DNA of 54,454 bases from Pseudobutyrivibrio ruminis (GCA_015057315.1 SVER01000023.1:1-54454), one strand, 5' to 3'; positions 40,645-48,689 are shown, counted from the stretch's first letter. Made by a program: numbers and translations. The notes: generated from the sequence alone by a model not told the origin.

Positions 40645-42153
40645 CTACTTACTATACATCTTGCTTAAAGTTACTCTATCAATCTTACCATTAGCAGTGA
40701 ATGGCATCTCCTCTAGTTTGTTTACCTTGTTAGGTAACATATATCTAGGTAACTTGGTCTTTAGGGCCTTGATAAGGTCGCCTTCTGTGATATCGCCTAC
40801 ATAGTAAAGGACGATTTTGCCCTGTTCCTTGGCGTAGATGCAGCCGGAAAGCTTTATTTCTGGAACAAGGTTTACATTGGCTTCGATTTCGCCTAACTCG
40901 ATGCGGTGTCCCATGTGCTTAATCTGGAAATCCTTGCGGGAATGGAAAATAAGCTCGCCGTATTCGTTGATGTGGCCCATATCTCCTGTGCGGTAAATGA
41001 TTTCTGGATAAGCAGTATTCAAAGGATTTTGAACATAGGCTTCGCTAGTCTTTTCTGGGTTGTTGTAGTATCCAAGTGTAACAGATGTACCGCGAATACA
41101 GATTTCGCCCTGCTCTCCATCTTCTGCCAATGTGTTGTCATCCTTGAGTAATAGGATTTCGGTGTTCTTGAATGGGAAGCCTACTGGGATTACTTCGTCA
41201 TCAGCGAACTCGCGAGTGACTGGATAATAGCAGCACATACCAGTGCCCTCTGTAGGGCCGTAAAGATTGAAGAACTTTGCCTCAGGGCAAGCCTCTCTCC
41301 ATAATCTAAACTGCTTGATTGGGAATACCTCGCTTCCAAATGCGATAGTGCGAAGTGTGGTAGGCTTTACAGTATCAAAAGTAGCAAAGGCACTAATCAT
41401 TGTAAGTGCTGAAACTACCCAACAAACTGTATTGATGTTGTGCTCGTTAATATATTCCACCAGCTTTACTGGGAACATAAAATATGAGTGTGGAATCAAA
41501 TATGTAGTTGCTCCAAATTTAAGAGTTGGATAAAGCTCCTTAAGACAGGCGTCAAAATAAAGTGGTGTCTGATTTCCAAAGATAGTGTCTTCGTTGAAGC
41601 CAAGTGTTTCAGAAAGCTGCTCGATATAATCGATAACAGAACGATGGCAGGCACACACACCCTTTGGCACGCCTGTAGAGCCTGACGTAAATACGATATA
41701 GATTGGATCTGTATCGATGGCCTTCTTTCTTACAATAGCAAGTGCATCATAATCTGGCTTCGTATTTACGATATCTGAAAACAGAACAATGTCTGCCTTA
41801 TAATCGAAGCCTTTTGCGATTTCCACTGTGCTATCATCGCAGATGATTACACGTGGCTTGCAGTTATCTAAAATAAGATTGATTCTTGTAGCAGGCATTT
41901 CGCTGTCGATTGGAACATAATAGCAGCCTGCATTAATTACACCAAAAAAGGTTGCTATGGTGTTTGGACTCTTTTTCATGAACACGATAACTGGCTCACG
42001 CTTGCAGCCTTTGTTAATAAGACCTGTTCCTACGGAATCCATGATATTTTTTACGTCTGAAAAAGTAAGCTGTACCTCGTCATCGGCATAGGCGATTTTG
42101 GTTGGTACTCGGTTTAAAGATTCGTTTAAATAGTCTAGTACGTTGTTTTGCAT
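40645..42153 (-). CDS. DltA-like amino-acid adenylating enzyme with altered specificity residue
   Basis: 502 residues of the ANL (adenylate-forming) family. It should activate an amino acid as AMP-ester and load it on the carrier protein at 36979. Motifs: IVFTSGSTGVPKG (153-165), NLYGPTEGTGM (about 296-306), YRTGDMGH, and Lys490 in TANGKIDR. In characterised DltA enzymes the D-Ala pocket is set by Cys in FCGEVLP; here the aligned stretch is AFGSEVFP with Gly273. A larger pocket, and so a substrate other than D-Ala, is inferred. The gene follows a racemase gene. The ATG at 42153 uses GAGG from repeat copy 7. Confidence 0.88.
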   Translation of the reverse strand: MQNNVLDYLNESLNRVPTKIAYADDEVQLTFSDVKNIMDSVGTGLINKGCKREPVIVFMKKSPNTIATFFGVINAGCYYVPIDSEMPATRINLILDNCKPRVIICDDSTVEIAKGFDYKADIVLFSDIVNTKPDYDALAIVRKKAIDTDPIYIVFTSGSTGVPKGVCACHRSVIDYIEQLSETLGFNEDTIFGNQTPLYFDACLKELYPTLKFGATTYLIPHSYFMFPVKLVEYINEHNINTVCWVVSALTMISAFATFDTVKPTTLRTIAFGSEVFPIKQFRLWREACPEAKFFNLYGPTEGTGMCCYYPVTREFADDEVIPVGFPFKNTEILLLKDDNTLAEDGEQGEICIRGTSVTLGYYNNPEKTSEAYVQNPLNTAYPEIIYRTGDMGHINEYGELIFHSRKDFQIKHMGHRIELGEIEANVNLVPEIKLSGCIYAKEQGKIVLYYVGDITEGDLIKALKTKLPRYMLPNKVNKLEEMPFTANGKIDRVTLSKMYSK

Positions 42154-42159
42154 TATACA

Positions 42160-42206
42160 CCTCATCCACCGCTAAAGCGGTCCCCCTTCCCCTCAAGGGG
42201 AAGGCT
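42160..42206 (-). repeat. Two-hairpin intergenic repeat, copy 7 (Shine-Dalgarno of the DltA-like gene)
   Basis: Hairpin 1 ACCGC/GCGGT, hairpin 2 CTTCCCC/GGGGAAG. It begins one nucleotide after the racemase stop and ends in GGATGAGG, 6 nt before the DltA-like ATG. Confidence 0.85.
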
Positions 42207-42207
42207 T

Positions 42208-42924
42208 TTATTTTGTTATTAATTCTTCGTATTCTTTTCTTAGTTTAGCGCATTTTTTGACGCAGTCCGCGGCTAGTACGTCTATGATGTCTAGTACCTT
42301 ATCTCCTACATTGTGGTCGCGCTTTACTATGGATAATTCTGTGCAGCCTAGTATTATCACATCTGCCCCTGCCTCTAAAAGCTCCGTTTTGATAAGTTCG
42401 AACTCTTTCATAGCAACCTTGCGGCCAGCTTTGACATCATCATAGATGATAGACATAACCAGCTTTTGGCATTCTGTAGATGGATAGATGCATTTGATGT
42501 CGTAGTCCTTGAAGACAGAATCAAAAAGATGCATCTGAGCTGTTCCATCTGTGGCCATTATGCCAACATTTTTAATTCCTCTTTCGTGTAGATACAAGGC
42601 AGCTTCCTTCACTCCATTTGATACAGGAACAAATACGCTATCTGCTATCTGGTCATGGAAATAGTGGGCTGTTATACATGGCATAGCTATATAATCAATA
42701 TTCTGTCTCTCCAATTCGTGGGCTATGTCCAGTATCTTAGGAAGAGGACTCTCTTTGCTTTCTCCTAAGATGTAGCCTGTTCTGTCCGGAATGGTTGGGC
42801 AGTTGTATATAATCATTTCAATGTTATCCTGGTCTGTGGCGGCGTCCGTCATTTCGATAATGCGACGCATGAAATAGGCTGTTGCCATTGGGCCCAGGCC
42901 ACCGATTATTCCTAGTTTTTTCAT
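42208..42924 (-). CDS. Aspartate/glutamate racemase family protein
   Basis: 238 residues, cofactor-independent two-base racemase fold. The N-terminus MKKLGIIGGLGPMAT and the two catalytic cysteines Cys83 (MPCITAHYF) and Cys194 (ILGCTELSI) are in place. The usual Asn after the first Cys (PCNTAH) is Ile here, which may shift substrate preference. It would make a D-amino acid, D-Asp or D-Glu being the family default. Directly upstream of the DltA-like gene and separated from it only by a repeat, it probably supplies the substrate of that enzyme. The ATG at 42924 follows GAGGG from repeat copy 8. Confidence 0.88.
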   Translation of the reverse strand: MKKLGIIGGLGPMATAYFMRRIIEMTDAATDQDNIEMIIYNCPTIPDRTGYILGESKESPLPKILDIAHELERQNIDYIAMPCITAHYFHDQIADSVFVPVSNGVKEAALYLHERGIKNVGIMATDGTAQMHLFDSVFKDYDIKCIYPSTECQKLVMSIIYDDVKAGRKVAMKEFELIKTELLEAGADVIILGCTELSIVKRDHNVGDKVLDIIDVLAADCVKKCAKLRKEYEELITK

Positions 42925-42929
42925 GTTTA

Positions 42930-42977
42930 CCCTCATCAGTCAGCTTCGCTGACAGCTTCTCCCAGAGGGAGAAGCCT
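42930..42977 (-). repeat. Two-hairpin intergenic repeat, copy 8 (Shine-Dalgarno of the racemase gene)
   Basis: Hairpin 1 GTCAGC/GCTGAC, hairpin 2 CTTCTCCC/GGGAGAAG. It begins 3 nt after the stop at 42981 and ends in GATGAGGG, 5 nt before the racemase ATG. Confidence 0.85.
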
Positions 42978-42980
42978 TCT

Positions 42981-44228
42981 TTAATTAAAATATGTGTAGA
43001 TTTCTCTGTCATAATTGTGAGAGCGGTAATGGGCATTGGAATATTCCATCAGCTCCTCATCTGTAAGATAAAATCCTTTGAATTCCTTATCTGTACGAGG
43101 TGTAGTATCAAAGTGTCTCCAGCCCTCTCCACAATCTATTACATTCCAAAAATGATGTCTAGTGGCAGTTGGAATGATTTCGATATCCTCATTCTTAATA
43201 CCTGCCCTTGTAAGAAGTTCCTTGCTGACAGCGAAATAGTTGTAGCAATCTCCATGACGATTCTTAAGACCATCATAGGCACCCTTAAGCCAGTCACCTT
43301 TATCTTCACTTTCACTGTAGCCCATGTTCCCCTTAACCCACACATAGATTGCATGAGCCTTATCATAATCAGACATATCAGGCTTTATGATTTGGGCTAG
43401 AACCTCGTCTGCAAGTGCATCTACTTCATCAGGCGTGTACTCTGCCTTGATTACGGTGATGGTGCCTTCCTTCAAATCCATATTTCCCATGGAATCGGTG
43501 GCTGTGTATTCAATAGGATATTCTCCTGGCACATCAAGATTCACATGGCTGCTATCAACCTGCACTTCTATATCTGTATCTACATTATCTGTGACTATAA
43601 TTCCCTGCTTAAAGCTAACTGCCTGCCCTGTGTATACAATCTTATCAAGCTGCCCTTCTATAACAGGAGGAACAATATCATACTCTTCCACAAGATGAAG
43701 GGTTGTATTGACACTTGTGCAATTGCCTGATGAATCCTCTGCAACAATATTAATAGGAATATCACCATAATTATCAAAGCTGATTCCCTCACCAAAATAT
43801 ACCTTAACATCATTCGAGGCATCACTTACTGATTCTACAAAATCTTCAGGCTTTGGAATCTCTTCCTTAGTGCGTGTAAGCTCTTTAACAGAAAGTTCTG
43901 GAGCTATGGAATCCACCACCTCTAGCACACAATCATAAGTATATCTGCCACATATCACTTTTACATCATAGCTGCCTGCAATGTCTGTTGAATATACACT
44001 ACCAGCGGCAAATTCAGCAGTATCAGATGGATTTTTTAGAAAGTCGGTAGCTTTTACCTGCCCTCCAAGCTCCACCTGGCATTTTGTATAAACTCTATTG
44101 GAATAATCATAATAAAAGTAGGCCCCCACCCCTGCACAGACTGCCACAGCTGCAGCTGCGATAGGTATAATGAGCCTACTTGTTTTTTGCTTTTTTTTAT
44201 GATTTTTTCTTCTGACATCATTTTCCAT
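42981..44228 (-). CDS. Membrane-anchored transglutaminase-like protein with Ig-like domains
   Basis: 415 residues. A basic start (RRKNHKKKQKTSR) and one membrane helix (LIIPIAAAAVAVCAGVGAYF) anchor it with the rest outside. Two or three bacterial Ig-like domains (about 45-270; repeated ...ITVIDNVD, VPGEYPIEYTATDSMGN) precede a transglutaminase-like cysteine-protease fold at the C-terminus: GDCYNYFAVS (Cys), RHHFWNVID (His) and WRHFDTTPR (Asp). Such proteins cleave or cross-link surface peptides, but the activity is unproven. It is the first gene downstream of a strong promoter (44266-44294) and leads into the racemase and Dlt-like genes. Confidence 0.85.
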   Translation of the reverse strand: MENDVRRKNHKKKQKTSRLIIPIAAAAVAVCAGVGAYFYYDYSNRVYTKCQVELGGQVKATDFLKNPSDTAEFAAGSVYSTDIAGSYDVKVICGRYTYDCVLEVVDSIAPELSVKELTRTKEEIPKPEDFVESVSDASNDVKVYFGEGISFDNYGDIPINIVAEDSSGNCTSVNTTLHLVEEYDIVPPVIEGQLDKIVYTGQAVSFKQGIIVTDNVDTDIEVQVDSSHVNLDVPGEYPIEYTATDSMGNMDLKEGTITVIKAEYTPDEVDALADEVLAQIIKPDMSDYDKAHAIYVWVKGNMGYSESEDKGDWLKGAYDGLKNRHGDCYNYFAVSKELLTRAGIKNEDIEIIPTATRHHFWNVIDCGEGWRHFDTTPRTDKEFKGFYLTDEELMEYSNAHYRSHNYDREIYTYFN

Positions 44229-44244
44229 AATAATACATTCTCCA

Positions 44245-44294
44245 GAGTGAATTCACTCGAAGATAATTTTATCAATCATGGAACATATAGTCAA
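44245..44294 (-). promoter_or_regulatory. Promoter and palindromic operator of the transglutaminase-racemase-Dlt-like unit
   Basis: TTGACT (complement of 44289-44294), 17-bp spacer ending TGA, TAAAAT (complement of 44266-44271). A perfect 14-bp palindrome GAGTGAATTCACTC (44245-44258) lies at about +1 to +14, where a repressor would block initiation. No matching regulator gene is adjacent. Confidence 0.7.
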
Positions 44295-44371
44295 ATATCT
44301 TGGGGGTTACTTACGCATCAGGATTTTTGTAAATCTGTTTTTGCAATATTTCTTTCTGATTTAAAAAGCTA

Positions 44372-45046
44372 CTACATTTTAATTACATCTATTACCTTTA
44401 AACCATAGTCTGTAGATTCAAATACAATGTCGAATCCGTGATATGCCATTCTGAAATCTCTTTGCTTTCCTCTATCATAGCCTGCTCTTGGGTCCTGGGA
44501 TAACACCTGTATTGCAGACTTTCTAATATCTTCTGGAAGCTTCTCAAGAAGCTTATTTGGGAATTCAACCTGCACCTGCTGACCTTTTGACAATGAATCG
44601 GTAAATCCGCCCCTGGCATCTGGATGTGCATCAGCATAAGGGATATAAGGCTTTATATCATAAATAGGTGTGCCGTCTAACATATCAACGCCACTTACAA
44701 CTAGAATATGTCCTTCATTTTCCGTTTGCCTTACCTCTAAAAGCCTCACAGAGGACATACCAATATTATTGGGCCTATATGGTGCTCTTGTTGCGAACAC
44801 TCCCATATGCTTTTCACCGCCCAATCGTGGTGGGCGAACAGTGCCACCTTCAAGTGGTTTGTTTTTTGAAAAGCCCCACAGCAGCCACAGATAATCGTAG
44901 TCTGTGATACCTTCTATATATGTAGGATTTCTAAATTCTTCCGTAAATACAATATAACCTATTTCATCTGCCAGCCCACTTTGCCTAGGTATACCAAATT
45001 TCTGTGTAAATCCTGTTTTAATGTATGCAATTTCTTTTAATTCCAT
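44372..45046 (-). CDS. trmO: tRNA (N6-threonylcarbamoyladenosine(37)-N6)-methyltransferase TrmO
   Basis: SAM-dependent enzyme of the TsaA/YaeB fold that methylates t6A37 in threonine tRNAs. 224 residues from the ATG at 45046. Family marks: KTGFTQKFGIPRQSG near the start, DYLWLLWGFSKN, ATRAPYRPNNIGMSSVRLLE and the C-terminal DPRAGYDRGKQR. The ATG is chosen over a TTG at 45070 because GAGG lies 6 nt before it. It stands ahead of, but 143 bp apart from, the transglutaminase-like gene, which has its own promoter. Confidence 0.94.
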   Translation of the reverse strand: MELKEIAYIKTGFTQKFGIPRQSGLADEIGYIVFTEEFRNPTYIEGITDYDYLWLLWGFSKNKPLEGGTVRPPRLGGEKHMGVFATRAPYRPNNIGMSSVRLLEVRQTENEGHILVVSGVDMLDGTPIYDIKPYIPYADAHPDARGGFTDSLSKGQQVQVEFPNKLLEKLPEDIRKSAIQVLSQDPRAGYDRGKQRDFRMAYHGFDIVFESTDYGLKVIDVIKM

Positions 45047-45189
45047 CTTTACCTCAGCTTGTTTAATCAAAAATGTACTGCTTATATGCAGCTTCGAATA
45101 TCATTATACTAATACATATAAAAAAAGTAATGTATTCTTGTAGAATATCTTAATTAACTGAGGAAATATGTGGGTGAATTTCTGAGAAT

Positions 45190-45505
45190 TGCTAAACCGC
45201 TTAACTTTTGCTGGAATTGTTAAGCTGAATATGGCTATAGAAGAAAAACACTTACCACCAATTTTAAAAAGTTAAGTGTTTTTGGAGAAAACCTAGAATA
45301 AACGCACTTTTTAGGAGGTGAATTAAGTGATTCTCACTAGATGTGCAAAAGCACTTACATATTTTATAAGTGTAATTGAAGATGTCACATATACCACTTA
45401 ACTACCTGCCAAAATAGTAAGCTTTCTAGGATAACAGCCTATTTACACTTAACTTTTTCTTGGGAGTGATAAGTGGATTTTATAAACAAATAAATAACAC
45501 TTATA
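45190..45505. other. Gene-poor region with a cluster of CACTTA/TAAGTG hexamers
   Basis: The 507-bp gap between trmO and apt has no recognisable gene. It holds nine exact CACTTA or TAAGTG hexamers: 45249, 45273, 45324, 45352, 45367, 45395, 45446, 45470 and 45498, plus related GCTTAA/TTAAGC forms near 45199 and 45229. Several are extended to CACTTAACT or AGTTAAGTG. Orientation alternates and spacing is irregular, roughly 15-55 bp. It could be a cluster of binding sites for one protein, a structured RNA, or a decayed repeat array. Confidence 0.5.
45327..45401 (+). CDS. Possible 24-residue small ORF with strong ribosome-binding site
   Basis: GTG at 45327 is preceded by AGGAGG (45313-45318) with an 8-nt spacer and opens 24 codons to TAA (45399-45401). 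The peptide starts VILTRCAKALTYFISVIEDV. The Shine-Dalgarno is better than most in the window, but the frame overlaps the CACTTA motif cluster and no promoter was recognised. It could be a leader peptide or chance. Confidence 0.25.
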   Translation: MILTRCAKALTYFISVIEDVTYTT

Positions 45506-45540
45506 TTTATAAAAGGCAGTACCCAAAAGTACTGCCTTTA
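45505..45540 (-). terminator. Candidate terminator of apt
   Basis: Perfect 10-bp stem AAAGGCAGTA/TACTGCCTTT (45512-45521 with 45530-45539), 14 nt after the apt stop. The T tract is short (TTTTATAAA), so efficiency is uncertain. Confidence 0.7.
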
Positions 45541-45553
45541 AATCCTATATCAA

Positions 45554-46078
45554 TTACTTTCCTTCGTATGTAACAACTGATGCTACATCATACTTAGCAA
45601 GCTTCTCACGTCCCTTAAGACCTGCAAGCTCCATAAGGAAGATAATCTTAACAACCTCTCCGCCAAGCTCCTCAACAAGCTGAGCTGCTGCTTCGATAGT
45701 ACCGCCTGTAGCGATAAGGTCATCTACGATAACAACCTTCTGGCCTGGCTTAACTGCATCCTTATGCATCTCGATTGTAGCTGTGCCGTACTCAAGGTCG
45801 TAAGTCTTTTCGATAGTTTCGCATGGAAGCTTACCCTTCTTACGAATAAGTACAAATGGCTTACCAAGTGCATAAGCAAGTGGTGCACCAAATATAAATC
45901 CACGGCTCTCAGCGCCTGCGATAACATCACAATCAACATTCTCAAGTAACTTCTTCATCTCATCAATAGCGAGGTGGAAGCCCTCAGCATCCTGTAAGAT
46001 GCTAGTAACATCACGGAACATGATGCCTGGCTCTGGGAAATCCGGAATAGTTCTGATATAATCTTCTACTTTTTTCAT
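45554..46078 (-). CDS. apt: Adenine phosphoribosyltransferase
   Basis: Makes AMP from adenine and PRPP in purine salvage. 174 residues from the ATG at 46078, which follows AAGGAG; upstream in-frame starts extend beyond the family's normal length. Motifs: RTIPDFPEPGIMFRDVTSIL at the start, AESRGFIFGAPLAYAL, and the PRPP loop VVIVDDLIATGGT (about 122-134). Single gene with its own sigma-A promoter and terminator. Confidence 0.97.
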   Translation of the reverse strand: MKKVEDYIRTIPDFPEPGIMFRDVTSILQDAEGFHLAIDEMKKLLENVDCDVIAGAESRGFIFGAPLAYALGKPFVLIRKKGKLPCETIEKTYDLEYGTATIEMHKDAVKPGQKVVIVDDLIATGGTIEAAAQLVEELGGEVVKIIFLMELAGLKGREKLAKYDVASVVTYEGK

Positions 46079-46159
46079 ATGACTCCTTCTATTTATGTGC
46101 CGCATTATTTCCAATGGAGCGGCAAACAATAAAGTCGGATAAAGATATTATCCTTATAA

Positions 46160-46188
46160 AGTATAAAGTTTTTACACAAAGATTTCAA
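46160..46188 (-). promoter_or_regulatory. Promoter of apt
   Basis: TTGAAA (complement of 46183-46188), 17-bp spacer, TATACT (complement of 46160-46165). The leader of about 75 nt contains a GCCGC/GCGGC hairpin (46101-46124). Confidence 0.8.
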
Positions 46189-46241
46189 GTGTAGAAGCGA
46201 TATTAGACAATACCTTATCTAACGTCAAGTTTTACAAAGCT

Positions 46242-46266
46242 AAAAAAGGGGCCCCGAAGGACCCCC
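46242..46266 (-). terminator. Terminator of flagellin gene 1
   Basis: On the minus strand GGGGTCC and GGGCCCC pair across a TTCG loop, followed by TTTTTT. It lies about 65 nt after the flagellin stop codon at 46330. Confidence 0.88.
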
Positions 46267-46329
46267 ATTTGGATAGTACCGAGCTTCTTGCGAAACCCTT
46301 TCGTACTCCTGCGTTTGGCCACGCTATAC

Positions 46330-48285
46330 TTACTGAAGAATTGACATAACACCCTGTGTAGACTGATTAGCCTGTGCGAGCATTGACTGGCCTGCCTGAG
46401 CAAGAATATTATTCTTGCTGTATGTAACCATCTCGTCAGCCATATCTGCATCACGGATTCGTGATTCAGCGGCTTGTGAATTCTCAACTACATTGTCTAA
46501 GTTTGCGATTGAGTGCTCGAGTCTGTTCTGAACAGCACCAAGTGCTGAACGCTGAGCAGAAACTCTTGCAAGGGCGTCTGCAATTGCGTCAATGGCATAA
46601 GTTGCTGAAATACCTGTATCATCTGCAACATTGAGTTTCTTGATTCCGAGATAGGCTGCGTTCATAGTGTCGATCTCTACATTAATCTTATTTGTCATAT
46701 CTGCGTCGGAACCTACGTGAAGATTAAATGTTAGTGAGCTTGCGTAACTTACTGTGCCCTGCTTAATGAGGAATGTACCATCGTTGTTGTTTGTAACCTT
46801 TGCCTCTGTGTCTGTTCCGATAGATGATGCTTTCTGAAGCTCTTCTGCCATAAGTGCGTATGCGTACTGTGCAGAAATTTTGTCTTCATCATCGCTATCA
46901 ACACCGGCTACAGTCATTTTATCAGTGCCATTAATTGTTACTCTCTGGCCTTCCTTAAGAAGTCCAACGATGCTACCACGAGTAAGATTATTTTCGCTTA
47001 CCTGCTCTTGATCAGAATTCTCAACTACTGTGTACTCTACTTCATTATTGCCGTCGATATCAGCTATTTTTACTTTAGCTCCTGCGGCAAGTGCACCAAT
47101 TTGTTTTGATACATCGGCTAACTTTTGTGCAAGGAAATAATCATCTACTGCTGTGAGAATTTCTCCATTTGTGATGATTGTATCTCCTGCTCCAATTGTT
47201 GCACTTGCATTATTAAGTGCTCTTTGCTTGAACTGATTCATTGTTATCTTGCCACTAGTACCAAGCTTCCAAGTAGATACTTCGCCTTCGCCAAGATTCT
47301 TTGTAATTGCGAATGTTGTCATGCCATTTTCTGACTGCTTATCTTTTAATCTGATTGTGCTACCCTCGGTTGCAATTGAACCAATACTTACCTTATGTCC
47401 CTCTGCCTCGTACAAGGCTGTATCCTGGAAGTTTTTCTTTTCATACCATCCAGTGGTTACATTTGCCGGAGAATCAGTTGTGGCGCCAGTTTCACCAGCC
47501 TTTACATAGTACTGGTATACCTTGCCATCCTTTGTGGTGATAAGGTCACCCATTGCTGGAGCATATGAACTTGTATTTGTAATATCAGTAGCCTTAACCT
47601 TGTTAGTAAGTACATAGTCCTTACCGTCTACTGTGATAGAATCACCAATTCTGGCTGCTGTTGCACCGAGGGCTGTAGCTGTCTTGTAGCTATCCTCGGT
47701 CTTGCCCATACCAATCTCATACACCTTTCCACCAATGCTGACTGTTGTACCGTCCTTAAGTCTCTCCTTAACAGAGAAGGTTGCTTCACCTTTGCCATTT
47801 GCAACGAGGGTTCCCGCAAGTCCGGCATCATGTGCGTTTACTGCTTTTGTAACCTTTGTGCCGTTTGGGTCACCTCTTAAAAGATATGTTTCGTTAAACT
47901 TTGTAGTTTCAGCTACACGGTCAATTTCTGTTGTCAACTGAAGTATTTCATCCTGAATAGACTGTCTATCACTCTCTGCATTTGTTCCGTTGGCTGCCTG
48001 TACTGCCAGCTCGTTCATACGTTGAAGCATTGCGTGCACTTCAGTTAGAGCACCTTCAGCAGTCTGTACTGCTGAAATACCATCTGATGCATTCGTAGAT
48101 GCCTGGTCTAGACCTCTAATCTGCTTTCTCATCTTTTCTGAGATTGAAAGACCTGCTGCATCGTCTGCTGCTCTATTAATTCTAAATCCAGAAGAAAGTT
48201 TTTCAGTTGTCTTTCCCTGTGCTGTTGTTGTTATACCTAACATTCTTGAAGCATTAGCTGCCTGCATATTGTGTTGTACTACCAT
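46330..48285 (-). CDS. fliC: Flagellin 1 (large filament subunit)
   Basis: 651 residues. The conserved N-terminal D0/D1 helices (SSGFRINRAADDAAGLSISE, about 30-49; LAVQAANGTN) and C-terminal helix (AESRIRDADMADEMVTYSKN; the end AQANQSTQGVMSILQ) flank a variable surface region of roughly 400 residues, far longer than in minimal flagellins such as Hag (about 300). That region is beta-rich and contains a segment (KVTNNNDGTFLIKQGTVSYA) shared with flagellin 2. The two proteins are near-identical at both ends, so the genes are recent paralogues. Expression: sigma-28 promoter about 290 bp upstream, long leader, ribosome-binding site in a hairpin loop. Confidence 0.97.
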   Translation of the reverse strand: MVVQHNMQAANASRMLGITTTAQGKTTEKLSSGFRINRAADDAAGLSISEKMRKQIRGLDQASTNASDGISAVQTAEGALTEVHAMLQRMNELAVQAANGTNAESDRQSIQDEILQLTTEIDRVAETTKFNETYLLRGDPNGTKVTKAVNAHDAGLAGTLVANGKGEATFSVKERLKDGTTVSIGGKVYEIGMGKTEDSYKTATALGATAARIGDSITVDGKDYVLTNKVKATDITNTSSYAPAMGDLITTKDGKVYQYYVKAGETGATTDSPANVTTGWYEKKNFQDTALYEAEGHKVSIGSIATEGSTIRLKDKQSENGMTTFAITKNLGEGEVSTWKLGTSGKITMNQFKQRALNNASATIGAGDTIITNGEILTAVDDYFLAQKLADVSKQIGALAAGAKVKIADIDGNNEVEYTVVENSDQEQVSENNLTRGSIVGLLKEGQRVTINGTDKMTVAGVDSDDEDKISAQYAYALMAEELQKASSIGTDTEAKVTNNNDGTFLIKQGTVSYASSLTFNLHVGSDADMTNKINVEIDTMNAAYLGIKKLNVADDTGISATYAIDAIADALARVSAQRSALGAVQNRLEHSIANLDNVVENSQAAESRIRDADMADEMVTYSKNNILAQAGQSMLAQANQSTQGVMSILQ

Positions 48286-48346
48286 AATTTCTACCTCCTT
48301 GTAGATACTCTTAAGATTCCATTCAAAAGAGATGCGCGAAGCGCAT
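48286..48346 (-). promoter_or_regulatory. Flagellin 1 leader: CsrA-type hairpin around the ribosome-binding site
   Basis: On the mRNA, TCTAC-AAGGAG-GTAGA (complement of 48290-48305) folds into a 5-bp stem with the Shine-Dalgarno in the 6-nt loop. CTACAAGGAGGT agrees with the CsrA consensus RUACARGGAUGU at 10 of 12 positions. A second GGA (AATGGAATC) and a GC-rich stem ATGCGC-TTC-GCGCAT (48332-48346) lie upstream, at positions matching those of flagellin 2. Confidence 0.65.
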
Positions 48347-48570
48347 ATCGTTAACTTTCAATTAATAATTTATTCAATGATATGGAATGCTACATACCAA
48401 AGGCGACATACCGTATCTATATAACAAGGGAGTGACCAACCTCCACGTGCTACCAGAGAAGAAATTATGTGCAACTACCTAAGATTGCTCTCAAATAGTC
48501 GCTCTGTAGTATAACTTTCCGTATTCAATTGTAAAGTTACAAGTGATGATTTTTATATCATCTACTTTTT

Positions 48571-48597
48571 TTATCGGAAAAGTCTTTTTAAACTTTA
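48571..48597 (-). promoter_or_regulatory. Sigma-28 promoter of flagellin 1
   Basis: TAAA (within TAAAGTTT, complement of 48590-48597), N15, TCCGATAA (complement of 48571-48578); consensus TAAA-N15-GCCGATAA. The transcript leader is about 280 nt. Confidence 0.88.
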
Positions 48598-48661
48598 GTC
48601 ATAATTTTCAAAAAAATAGAACTCCCATATGGACTTTAGTAGAATCAGTGCTGGAGGGCAT

Positions 48662-48689
48662 AAAAAAAGGACCTCCGAAGGGAGGTCCA
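48662..48689 (-). terminator. Terminator of flagellin gene 2
   Basis: Perfect 8-bp stem GGACCTCC/GGAGGTCC around a 4-nt loop, followed on the minus strand by seven T. It is about 260 nt after the flagellin 2 stop codon, giving that mRNA an unusually long 3' region. Confidence 0.9.

Noticed and set aside
40645..42153. Calling the adenylating enzyme plain DltA (D-Ala ligase)
   Set aside because: Overall family fits, but the residue that defines the D-Ala pocket is changed and a non-alanine racemase is adjacent.
42882..43400. 172-codon open frame opposite the transglutaminase-like gene
   Set aside because: Covers a repeat and the catalytic end of the real gene; no start signal.
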